In this document: piece by piece, positions 34,006-44,597 of the stretch | Layout of the letters: every line of letters starts with the position of its first letter | How positions within the stretch are numbered: the first letter of the stretch is position 1 | Assembly: GCA_022315425.1 (NCBI GenBank) | Contig: JAIUPT010000016.1 | Coordinates: 310,001-374,000 of the forward strand | DNA: 64,000 bases | Reading direction: 5' to 3' | From: Pseudevernia furfuracea | Taxonomy: Eukaryota; Ascomycota; Lecanoromycetes; Lecanorales; Parmeliaceae | Notes under the pieces: model-generated | The model's input: the letters and a program-made list of their open reading frames with translations, nothing else | Told to the model about the DNA's origin: nothing | Database searches by the model: none | Program-made: the position numbers and the translations under genes

Positions 34006-35488
34006 CTACAACTTCGTGATGATTGCGTCTGTGTACTCGTGCGTTTTCGCCTTCCCGCCCAAGTCGCCGGTCAAATACTGGAAGCGTCAGCACATGGTCT
34101 CCCAAAATGAACCGCAGTCGCCTCACCTTTCCTTCTGCCAGAGTATCAAAGATAGCTTTCTCGATTTTATCTGCGTGCTCATGCAAATTCATGTGCTGCA
34201 GCATCATGATGCTGCTCAACAACAGCGCTGTCGGGTTTGCAAGACCTTTGCCTGCAATATCTGGTGCCGAACCGTGCACCGCCTCAAAGATAGAGCATTC
34301 GTCACCAATGTTGCCAGAGGGTGTCAAGCCCAATCCACCAATCAGTCCGGCGCACATGTCCGAAAGGATATCACCGTAAAGGTTCGGCATCACTAGCACC
34401 TTATCATTGTAGGGTGTTGGATCCGTTACAATTTTCAAGCATGCGTTGTCGAGTAGTTCAGCGTCAAACTCAATCTGCGGGAAGCCCTTGCTGATCTCAC
34501 GAGCAATGTTCAAGAACAAGCCGTCACTCATCTTCATAATTGTAGCCTTATGCACAACCCGAACCTTCCTCTTGCCTACATCCTCTGCATACTGAAACGC
34601 GAATCTCAGTACCCTTTCAGAAGCTGCCCGGGTGATCAATTTTATGCTCTGTACAACGCCGTCGATCACGACATGCTCGATCCCACTGTATTCTCCTTCA
34701 GTGTTTTCGCGGATAAGGACGGTGTCGACATTGTCATAGGGAGTTTTATAACCGGCGATAGACACGCAGGGACGGACATTGGCAAAGAGATTGAATGTAC
34801 GGCGAAGAGTGAGATTGAGAGAGACATGGCCTTTCCCTATCGGGGTCTGTTATAACATCAGCCTTTGATCCTATGAGACGAGTGTTGGAAAATCATACAG
34901 CTAGGGGTCCTTTAAGCGCAACGAAGTTTGTTTTGACGCTGTCAATGGCTTTGTCAGGAATGACTGTTCTGCCATCCTTCAATTGGGGTGTGACATCAAC
35001 GGATTCCCACTTGATTGGGGCCTGAGAATAATCAGCTCAAATCCAGAGCAGGGCATAAGGTTGCATGTGCCTTGGCTGCGGTGAAGATGTCCTTGACAGA
35101 TTGTGATATCTCGGGGCCAATACCGTCTCCTTCGATTAGGGTGACTGTATAATTGCCCTAGGTTTACAGCCATATGAGCATTTTATTCTTTCAGACCTCT
35201 TGTCCACAAGAAAAACCACAGATGGTGTTTCAGTATTAAGGTGCAACGTACATCTGAGCCTTTCTTCCCTTTGAACTTGGCAACTTTATCCTCATACGGG
35301 ATCGAGTAAGATCTGAATTGAGTCTTTGATCAAGCAGATTTGTAAGCACTGTCATCAGACGTAGCACACGCAATCGAGACCTCACGTACTTGTGCTACTG
35401 GTGCTGTTGCGGGGAGCCATGGACGAGACGGGTTAGCTATGCGCAGACACTGCCTCACAGGAAAAGTAAAGGAGCGACTAGCTATCAT
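34006..35488 (-). CDS. IDH2: Mitochondrial NAD-isocitrate dehydrogenase subunit 2
   Basis: Six exons: 35488-35390, 35323-35252, 35157-35071, 35021-34899, 34846-34127, 34077-34006; 390 residues. The first about 40 residues are Arg/Ser-rich (MIASRSFTFPVRQCLRIANP), a mitochondrial presequence. VTLIEGDGIGPEIS begins the dehydrogenase fold. RENTEGEYSGIEH and the Idh2-type VVQSIKLIT, then FEAVHGSAPDIAG and NPTALLLSS, mark the catalytic (IDH2) rather than regulatory subunit. It oxidises isocitrate to 2-oxoglutarate with NAD in the TCA cycle as a hetero-oligomer with Idh1. Intron 3 (35070-35022) appears to use a GC donor, since no GT exists near the conserved AAK/APIKWE junction. The last intron restores the conserved end TGDLGGKAKTHEYTDAI. 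Divergent from SEC5. Confidence 0.93.
35022..35070 (-). other. Inferred GC-AG intron in IDH2
   Basis: The 49-bp intron begins GCACAT after AAG and ends TTCTCAG. It has the size of its neighbours and a plausible GCTGAT branch site. Removing it joins the conserved IFTAAK and APIKWE in frame; keeping it would shift the frame. Confidence 0.7.
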
Positions 35489-35847
35489 CTTGGGAAGTCG
35501 TGTGCTCTCTTGGCGCACGATTGATCCCCAAAAGCTAATAGGAAGAGAGGAAACAGGTGTGAATAAAGGGAAGGCTAGGTAGTTGGCTGATAGGGAAGAA
35601 GCAATTTATCAATTACCTGCGAGCCTGCAGCTCAAATTCAAGACCTCCCACTCCCGCGCTATAGCTCCGGAATGAAACCTTATATTTGCACCTCGGCTCG
35701 CTGGACCTGCATACAAGTTGAAGTTCTAGGGTATATAAGGTAGCTTTGACGTTGTCCATTGGATGCAATTCATCTTCCAATCTACCATTCCTCTTAGACC
35801 CCTTCTAGAAGTTTGTTACCTTGTGGATTGCCACAGATGCTGCCAAT
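35489..35847. promoter_or_regulatory. Divergent promoter, IDH2 and SEC5
   Basis: 359 bp between two divergent start codons, so both genes are probably driven from it. No confident individual motif is called. Confidence 0.55.
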
Positions 35848-38800
35848 ATGAATGATGAGCACACAATCCTCAATCATTACAATCTGACCAATCCTTTCCC
35901 AACAGCTTGGCCTGCAGAGAAAGATAAGAGTGACGCTTCTGAGGAGGAAAGCACAGCCAACGGTCTCTCCAAGACCGCCACCCGTCAATCCAGATCGAGG
36001 TACTCAGCTCTGCAACGCAGTGGCAGCGATCATCGTAGCTTAGTACCTGGGTCCCAGAAGCTTCGAGACGGTCATGAGAATCTGGCGCAGAAGGACGAGC
36101 CTGACCCTTTGGGAGTGACCGATAGCGTCGTACGTGTGCTGAGACAAAGAGGTCTGCCGGTCGAGGAAGACCAGCGATTAAGTGAGCACTGTCCGTCCTT
36201 CTACGACCAAACCATACTAATCGCGTTTAGGGAACAGATTCCTTCTATCCTCCACTACCTTTTCTCCAAGTCTATACCTATCACAGGTCCATTCAAATGC
36301 ATCAACCCAATCTTTGCTGCAGGGTCTCGACTTCCTCTCCCGATCTATTGATCAGAAATCTGCGTCTTTAAAAGTTCTCGTAGAGTCTAATTTTGAACGA
36401 TTTGTCCGGGCCAAAACCACCATTGACAATGTCTACTCCGAGATGCGTAATCAAAGCGCAGAGCCCGAACAGGACAGATCACGCACTCACTCCCGAGTCA
36501 CTAGCAGAAGCAGCACACATTTCCGGAACGCCAGCGGGCAGGGTCCTCTATCTCCTGGGAAAGGCGCCAAGAAGCAATTACAAAGCGACAAAAAGAAGAA
36601 TGCCCTGACAAAGGAGGGCGAGTACGGAGTGCTAGGGATCAAGGCTCCTCTGATCGAGGTTGCAGTCAAGGCTGAAGAAATCTGGGGTCCGGCTTTGGGT
36701 GGACGAGAACGGGAGGGAAGCTTGATATCGGTGATGGATTCTGTCGACAAAAGCCGGGAAGTATTCAAGGTGGGCAAGGCTGTTTGCGTGTGTATAACAC
36801 GCAAAGATTACGAGGGTCTAGTGCGAGAATACTCTCGAGCTCGGAAATATACAGATGACGCCAGGAAAATAGCCAACAACGCATCAAATGGCCACGCACA
36901 GCTCACGGACTCCCACATCCATCAAATCGTCATTACTGGCCGCATGTGGTCAGAAGTGGAGGACCGGATCGAACATTTCAAGCGCGACATCTGGAGGAAG
37001 CTAACCAACGTTCAAAACGACGCAACATCATACACAGAACGCAATACGCAGGATGATCACATGGCGCTAATCAGCATCCTTTTGGAACTGGGAGTAGAAG
37101 ACAATCCAATCTGGGTATGGCTGCTGAGTCGATATGACCATCTTAAAAATAAGATCAATGCTACCTTCGAACGCTCAAGGGTAGAAATTGAGGTCCTTCG
37201 ACGAAGACTTGCGAACATGGAACCACCAGTCTCTCAGATAGTTGCTAGTCATTTGCAAAGCCCCGCTCGGAAGGATGCTGACGCAACGAGCAAAGACCTG
37301 GACACGCCGCCTGTCCTAGAGCTTTGGGACCTGATCTATGATTCCCTGAACAACCTGCTGTCAGTGCAGGGTGGGATTCTGGGCGAAGTAATGGAGTTTT
37401 GGGGCAAGGCTCAGACCTTCATTGACGGCAAAGGACAGAAAACACTGCCGATAGGGATCGATGGCCGTAGCCGAAAACATCATCGACTGTCTACAGACGG
37501 TGTCAAAGATCTCCAAAATGGAGCCGCCGAGCTCGTGGGTATATTGCAAGAAAACATATACTCGTTCTTCGCAGACCCTCCGATCGAAGATATCTCCATG
37601 CTTTATTCCCCAACGACACCAACACCGGTCACACCACAGTCTGCCACACTGTCGCCATATGCCCACCAAGATTCTCGTTTCAAATTCGATGAAGACCATC
37701 CACCACCTCCTCCCCTTCGACGAGGTGAAGCCTGGGAAGAGTTCGCGTTCTGGCCTCCATATGCGAATTCGCTCAGCGGAGTACACTATCTTGAAAAGCT
37801 TCTCACTTTGCTTGGCTCAGCAGCGAGTGAAGCCAGTACCATGCGCCCAATAGCATCTGGACATACTTTGTCCGAAAAGCTGAAGACCATGGTCACTAGT
37901 GCGCGAGAACGGTCGGCACGAGCAGCGTGTGCGGCGTGGGGTCGAGACGCTGAGATGTGTAAAGTTATGGAAGATTGGTCACCGGCGATCGATCATCCTG
38001 AACTGACCAATATGCCGGCTCGATTTTCAGCTTTGGAAAATACGGTGTTGTCAGGCATGCAGAAGATACTTTACATACCTGAAGCAGCGATAGCCAAGTC
38101 CGGATCGGTAGCTCTAGTCTCCCCTCCGCCTGCAAAGCTTGTACAGATGGTCAGGAGTCAATTCGTAACATCACTCTACAAAGCATTATCTGGTATGGTT
38201 GAGAATGCAGAGAGTTCAAAGCCTCATAATGAGAAAAACAAGATTGCGAGCCCCGATGACATGGTTTTCTCAAGAGGGGTGGACAACAGCCTTCATGGCA
38301 AACATAAAGTAAATTCTTCCCGCAGCTTTTGTTCGAAGCTCTGCTGACAGTGTACAGAACATCCGCAAGCTCCTTACCCTCTCCAATCTCGCAGCTCTTC
38401 AAAGCTCTACCGTCCCTAACCTAATCTCCCAATTCGAAAGCAACTTCTCCATAACGCTTACTGACGAATCTAAGACCCTCCGCGATGCACTTTCTCAAAT
38501 CTCCGAACGCCTTTTCCTCTCCTATTCGCAATCTACAGCCAGCAAGCTTTCCTCCATCATCCATGCTGGCATCTCCTCTCCAGATTGGGTACCCGCCACC
38601 GCCCGTCCATCTGCCGTCCAGCCATATATCTATGAATCGTTATTGCTACTAGTTTATGTGCACACTGAAGTCTCTACAACCGCAGCTCCATTGACGAATC
38701 AGATTCTCTCTTACCTCCTCGAACAGATTAGTCTAGCATTCCTAGAGGCATTTAAACAAAGGTCGCGATATCCCCTTGCGGCTCTCATGCAAGCAACGCT

Positions 38801-39023
38801 TGACGTCGAATTCGTCGCTCAGACCCTGAGCCAGTACACGACAGAGAAAGCGAGCGAGACTCAGTCTAAGATATACATTGAGCTTGACGCTGGCACAACG
38901 CCAGATGCAAGTAAACGATTGCAAGGAGAATTGCCTGAGATGAGAATGGTGTTGAAAAGACTGAGGGAAGGGACAAGAAGCGAGTTCCTTTGTTTTAAAA
39001 GGGAGAAGAGGCTCCAGAGCTGA
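35848..39023 (+). CDS. SEC5: Exocyst complex subunit Sec5
   Basis: Three exons, 35848-36181, 36231-38308 and 38358-39023, with two 49-bp introns; 1025 residues. The start is the ATG giving MNDEHTILNHYNLTNPFPT. Diagnostic segments are DPLGVTDSVVRVLRQRGLPV, then FLSRSIDQKSASLKVLVESN and FVRAKTTIDNVYSEM, which form the N-terminal coiled-coil and helical region of Sec5. The Sec5-like tail is SEFLCFKREK. Sec5 links Sec6, Sec8 and others in the octameric exocyst, tethering secretory vesicles at growing hyphal tips. Ser/Pro-rich stretches (residues about 190-230 and 560-610) are probably disordered insertions. No catalytic motif is expected. Confidence 0.93.
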
Positions 39024-39416
39024 GATCGAGGATTACATATAAGGAGTTTCACCGGGTTCTAATAAGAGGCGCGCGGCCGGCAGATATCCAGTGAAGATTG
39101 ACCAGATCCCTGTGTCTAATATACGCCCTAATTTGGGCTCTTGCCCTAGTACTAAGCCCCTTTCAGCCGGGATTATGCACTTATGCTGTAAACTCGGTAC
39201 TGGATGTCCGGAAAGTTCAAATGGGTAGCGAACTAGCGATACGCTATGACGAAATATGAAACAGGTAGCAATTGCCGATTACATAAAAGTACTTCGTCTT
39301 CCTTTTTATATTCTTTCTTCAATTTTACCACTACAGCTTGATCCATTCAAGAATCATTCTTTCAATTTCTCCTTCCTTACCTTTTCTCACTCTCGCCAGC
39401 ATCAAACAACAGACCA
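39024..39416. promoter_or_regulatory. Intergenic, upstream of the dehydrogenase
   Basis: 393 bp, with CT-rich leader-like sequence from about 39290 to 39416. No other gene is seen. Confidence 0.4.
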
Positions 39417-40821
39417 ATGCCTCCCTCCGTATGTCCCTTTCCCCTTTTCCCTTTTCCTTCATCAAATATCAATATATTCATATCTCCTTCCTCAAGGGCC
39501 TGGCAATCCTCATTGGAGCGGTAAGTCCTCACAGTCGCCTCGCCATCTTGATAGATGTATTGACAACATCTCTCCTCAGGGACCTACCAGCGGTGCAGGT
39601 ATATGTAGAATACTTGCCCATCCATCCCATGGAAATCTCGCCGTCGCTGTTCTGGCTAGGAATCCGGACAACCTGAATGCGGTAGCTAAAGCACTCCGCT
39701 CGTCTACTCCCAACCCAGTAGAAGCCTTCCCAACCGACACTTCGCCCGAAAAGCTCTCCAAAGCTTTCTCTGACATCCACTCCCACCGCTCCTTCAAGGG
39801 CTTGAAGCTCAAAGTAGCCGTTTTCCATGTCAAACATGCCTCCAAGGTGACATGGCTCTGATTTTTTTCCCCCCTCGCTTCACCTGACTTGCAACAACAG
39901 AAACCTTTTCTTGAGGAAACTCATTCCGAGTTCACGGAATCCCTCAACACATATGTGGGAGGTGCAATGGCCTTTTCGAAAGAGGTAGTGAAGAGGCTTT
40001 TCGATCAAAATGGACAGACACTTCTGGCAGATGGTGGTGGGAAGAAAGGCACGTTGATCTTCACTGGGACACTCGGGGCTATGAGGACGAATGCGAACTT
40101 TGCGGCATATGGAGCTTCGCGGTCAGGGGCACGATCGTTGGCTCAAGCCTTAGCAAAAGAGTACTCCCCCAGTAAGTGTGCTTGTGTGTTCATCTTTCGC
40201 ATTGTGTACCTTGCACAAAATCGCAAGACATTTGGAAGACCCTGATCCAACAGACACATCTTACTATTCACCAACACCGCTGAAGAGAACATGCTGATTC
40301 TGAAACATCTAGGTGGTATTCATGTCGTCCATACAATTGCCAATGTACGTATTTTCGGAATTGATTTTTCCTCTTTGGGACCAAATCTTGAGTCTTGAGA
40401 CATGTCTTGGGAGTGTATACTCTGTAGACATGTTCCGAGGCTCGATAATCCCCCGTCTAATAGGCAATACTAACTCCGAAATGGTAATCTAGGGGTAAGT
40501 ACATCGCGAAGTCATCGCTTGTCGTAGTTTTGGGCGGTGTAACGGATAAGCCCCTGTCTTTCATCCAACCCTCCCTGAGGGATATCCTTGCTAACACCGG
40601 CAAATTTTCAAGCGGGATCAAGGACGAAGATGGCGAAGCACAGCAACAGGGCAAAGTTATGAAGGCTGAAAGCGTGGGGTGAGCCTACCTAGATGAGCGA
40701 ACATATTGAATTTATACTGACCATCGAAAAAAAAAGGAAAACGTACCTGTGGCTTTCCAATCAGGGACCAGACCTGTGGACGCACGAGTTGGATTTGAGA
40801 CCTGCCCAAGAAAAGTTCTAA
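39417..40821 (+). CDS. Divergent short-chain dehydrogenase/reductase
   Basis: Eight exons by my model: 39417-39428, 39497-39520, 39580-39846, 39901-40171, 40313-40344, 40493-40494, 40613-40678, 40737-40821; 252 residues. The cofactor loop GAGPTSGAG follows ILI near the N-terminus, as in SDRs. At the usual catalytic site the sequence is Y171-G-A-S-R175, so Arg replaces the canonical Lys, and Thr158 sits where Ser is usual; activity is therefore uncertain. The conserved end HTIANGGIKDEDGE, then VGKTYLWLSNQGPDLWTHEL and RPAQEKF, matches a fungal SDR group I know. That match requires exon 6 to be only 2 nt (GG). The flanking introns have good ACTAAC and GCTAAC branch sites. Without that exon the frame breaks. 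Cytosolic location is likely, since no targeting signal is seen; substrate unknown. Confidence 0.78.
40493..40494 (+). other. Inferred 2-nt microexon (GG)
   Basis: It lies between CTAG and GTAAGT. It is required to join codon AAT (exon 5) to C-GGG-ATC (exon 7) as the conserved AN-GG-IKDE. The introns at 40345-40492 and 40495-40612 each have a branch-like motif, ACTAAC at about 40470 and GCTAAC at about 40590. Confidence 0.65.
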
Positions 40822-41442
40822 TGTTACTTGTTTTCAAAAGACCAACAGTAGGATAGGGGAGCAAAGCATCGACAGATTGAGCTCAGACCCTGGCGCCATT
40901 CAAATGAGTGCCTTTTCCTTTCCGGTCTTTTGTGGTTCTGTGTAAAGGATGAAAGAGGCCTGGTAAAAAGCAAAATTCCAAGGCATTAATTTGGAGCCAA
41001 GCGAATGCTGGCGGAAGCTCCCTTGTAATCTGTCGCCGGTCAGAGGTGCAATGAATGAGACCCACACTGTATGTAATGTGTGCGTAATACAGCAGATAGT
41101 GGAAGCTTGGGCTCTTTGCATTCTCAAGAACAGTTGAGCTTTGGGGTTCCGTCCTCACCTGTGACAATCGATGACGACCTCAGTACTTAGAAGAGGCCAA
41201 CGCGCTTATACATTTTCAAGCATCAGTGAGGTTGGGAACCTTCATACTTCAATTGACGGTAGTCTATGACCTAGTCAGCAGTAGGCTATTAGAAGTGCAC
41301 TACAATAGCCTTGGACTCGGTTACTGGTGACAGGCCATCAATCCTAAAATCAATCACTGCAAGCACTAAGGAAATGGTTGGCAGTGTTGCTCCGAATGAA
41401 TTGAACCGATTGCATGCAGGCATAAGCGCCAGCAGTATTGCT
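40822..41442. other. Convergent intergenic region
   Basis: 621 bp between the stops of the dehydrogenase and the RNA-binding protein gene. No gene or motif supported. Confidence 0.45.
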
Positions 41443-44057
41443 TTACCACACCTCGTCTTCTGCTACATCGTAGTCGACTTCGGTGTTGGCCAACGCAGTT
41501 CCCTTGTCAGCATGATGATCATCTACCCTTGTGCCACCCATTCCGGTATCGCCATCGGCCTCCGACTGCTTCGACGTTGGTTGGCCAGACGCAACTGGTC
41601 CATTGAACCACGCAAAATCCAATTTTCCGACCAATGGGATATCGTGATTGCCGTACACAAAGGTCTCTGCCGTAGGTCGGTCTTTGAATGTAACGACTTG
41701 TGTATCATGGCGATCCGGATGAGCTTCGATGGCCTCGAACTCGCCCACTCCCTGCATTTCCATTCGATCAGTCTCCAAAAGTCCCTCGGAGTGGATCCAA
41801 AGTCGAAGGCTTACCAGCAAATACTGCCTCAGAGCCTCGTCTTTCTCTCCGCTGAGGTCACCCGTAACCGCCACCTTCTTTGTACGGTTATCCAAATTGT
41901 ATTTTCCACCGCCTCTGCCCACAAAACCACTTCTACCCCCGGTGTTTCCCCTGGACGGTTCGTAGCCTCCCTGAAAGCCTTCCCACCCTAATAGATCCAG
42001 ACTCAGTACTGCCTGTTTGACGGTGTATATCAAGAGTCTCAAGACTCAAGATTCGGTCTAAAAGACGACTTGTGGACTCCGAAGATACGTACCGCGATAG
42101 GAACCCCGACCCCGACCTCTTCCGCGCCCTCTGCTATATGAGTAGGGGGTATCACTCAGCGCTGAGTCCAAGCCCAAGCTCTTGGCCTCCGCTTCCAACT
42201 CTGCGACCTTTTCTCGTAAGGCTTTCGTATGCGCGCTTACTTTGCCACCGTCCGCTCCGTTCGTTCCACTCGTCGCGTCAGTCATTGGAGTATCACCATT
42301 AGGCGCGACACCCTTCGCAGCTAACTTTTCCAGCAGCTTGCGCTTTTCTTTGGCTTGCTTTTGAGCCAATTCCTCTTTCTGCTTTTCTAGCGCCTGCCTC
42401 CTTGCTCCTACGTCTTTCATCTGTAACTTTTTTTCTTCCAGCTTCTTCTGAGCTGCCAGCGCATCTCGCTCGAACTTCTCTCTGTCAAAGGGTTGCTCTT
42501 CCTCCTTGGGCATGAAAGGCGGGTTTGCGATTCCTTTGGCAGTCGCTGGTGGAGTAGGTTTCCCACCCGGCTTATACCAGTAGACCTTGACAAATCTGTT
42601 TTCGAATATGACTTTAGGGCTTTCGTAGGCTCTTCTAGCGGCCATGTAGTCGTCGTACTTGACTAAAGCGAGGCGTTTGTACGGCTGCATGGTGACTTCG
42701 TCAATATTGCCAAACTCGGAAAAGAATTCTCGGACGGACGTGTCGTCGAATTTCTCTTCGGGAATCTGTTCGACAACGATTGTGGTGATGGATCGGTCAT
42801 GATTGGGTCCGGCTTGAGAAAATTCCGCCCGGTTGTTGTTACGTCGCTGGATGAATCCTCCCCGGTCTCCTCTTCCCCTCCCTCGGATGTGCCCATGTCC
42901 ACGATGTTCCTGGGACCCACCATGCCCGTTCGACGTAGGGGAGATAGCCTGTGGCTTCATGAGAGTCGAGTCCTTCGGGTCATATTCTGAACGACATTAG
43001 CTTCAACTACTTTGAAGAATTTGAAGACCTACCGTCTTGACCAGACGCGACCAACCGATCTGTACCGTGCTCGTAGGGACAAGCGTCTCCCCTCTCGCAA
43101 TAGAACTTCTCATCGTAGTCTCTACATCGCTCCCTTAGAGTATTTCTCGGTGGCCCATGTGAAGGTGATAGGTTCTGCCCTCCGAACTGGGGGTACATGT
43201 TTGGTGAGCCTGCTTGAGGAAGTGGTGGCATGCCAGGAAGCGGCGGTAATCCCATAGCTTGCATGGCCAATATTGCCGCCAGCGGATCATTGGCATCGAA
43301 AGGTGGCGGCATTGGCATATTTTGAAAGCTCAGTGGTGCCGGTGAGGATCCTGCTTGACGATACATGGATTCTTGAAAGCCTCCCTTTCCGTTCCTGGGC
43401 GCGAATGCATCTGCTCTATCACCCCTGCCGCCTCTCCGCATCTGCTTCATCTGGCGCTCACCTCGGGAATAATGTGAGTCAGCCCCAGGTCCCTCTTCTT
43501 GTCTGTCATTGAACGAGCGCTTCCTTGACTCTTGAAATCCCCCGTGCAAGCCTCGCCCAGCGCCAAGTGAACCGTATGCGCCAGCAGGCCCCGAGGGAGC
43601 CGTGAAGGTTGGACTGATGGACGAAGCGCTTGGAGGAACAAAATTCCTAGCAGAGTAGGATCTGGTGTGGATTGCCTTGAATATCTCGTCGACGAATGCG
43701 GCAGTGTCTTGGTTGTAGACCAGGGTCAGCTTGAGGCTCCCGCCAGAAAATACTGCATCTCTCTGGGATCCGAACGTACTGTCTTTCAGGAAATCTTCAA
43801 GGCAATCGACTGCATTCGTCCTAAGCTCTGACTCTGGGGTGTCTGCGCGCATCAAAGCTATAACATAGTCTGCCAGAACGTCGGAATCTGCGTCGGAGCT
43901 TCAAAAGCGCGGCAATCAGCAACGTTGTAGATCCGGAGAGACGATCTAGAAGTCTGGCACGGGAGACTTCTCAGCAATGGATCCTCACGCACATATTCTC
44001 TAGTCTCTTCACCACCCATGTCTTCAACTCTGCGGCATCTTCTTCTTCGATGAGCAT
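41443..44057 (-). CDS. PWI-like, CCCH and RRM protein, RBM26/27 type
   Basis: Four exons: 44057-43993, 43898-43033, 42986-42093, 41966-41443; 782 residues. Residues about 1-85 form a PWI-like helical domain (EDAAELKTWVVKRLENISDA, then SDVLADYVIALMR). A Gly/Arg/Pro-rich linker follows. A single CCCH zinc finger lies at about residues 285-305 (ERCRDYDEKFYCERGDACPYEHG). Then RGRG/RGG repeats precede an RRM with TTIVVEQIPEEKFDD and KRLALVKYDDYMAARRAYES, followed by a long charged coiled coil (about 460-580) and another RG-rich region. This is the order of vertebrate RBM26/27 and of fission yeast Rmn1, nuclear RNA-surveillance factors; assigning that role here is inference. A second RRM-like segment lies near the C-terminus (QVVTFKDRPTAETFVYGNHD). 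Confidence 0.88.
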
Positions 44058-44597
44058 CTTGTGGGGTGAACGGCCAGCTATTGACTTGGCTGGAACAGTT
44101 TATACAGAGCTCAGCTCTAGAAGTGGGCCGAAGACAAATAGGAAGCAAAGAGTTACTCCTGCGAGTCCTCACATTGTTTGCTATTTTTCCGCCGGCGAAT
44201 AGTTTGACCGCTACTCTAGCGTAGCTTACCCCTTTCATGGATTCTATCCTTTTCATGTCTCTGTAAAAAACGTCACCTTATTATAGGAAGGCACACGGCT
44301 ACATCTCTAAACTCGCTTCACATCACTGAGCATCGCACAGTGTTGATGCAAACTTTTCTTTTCGAGCCCAAGCTATATACATTGTTCCTGCATGGGCTGG
44401 ACTCTCGCACCAAATCTCGAAGAAAAATCGAAAACTTCCAACTTGTCTAATACCTCAAAAGCACAGATCGCCTCTTCGTTGACATGAATCGTTCCCCTGA
44501 ATTCGTAACCATGTCGGATCTTATGTGGGCGTGGACTAGCTCATGCACATGCGCAGATGAATTTTGATCTATGTGTATGGCCCATGTTGCGCGCTCT
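44058..44597. other. Intergenic between EF2 stop and RBM26-like start
   Basis: 540 bp on the promoter side of the RNA-binding protein gene. Short frames exist on the minus strand but are not coding-like. No gene supported. Confidence 0.4.

Noticed and set aside
33744..34396. Plus-strand frames near the IDH2 3' end
   Set aside because: They overlap and run antisense to IDH2 exons, whose protein identity is clear.
40464..40483. Alternative 20-nt exon in the SDR gene
   Set aside because: It keeps frame, but its donor GTAATC is weak, it contains the likely ACTAAC branch site, and it destroys the expected ANGGI sequence.
41311..41991. 226-residue plus-strand frame
   Set aside because: Antisense to the 3' exon of the RBM26-type gene, which is better supported by its domains and splice phases.
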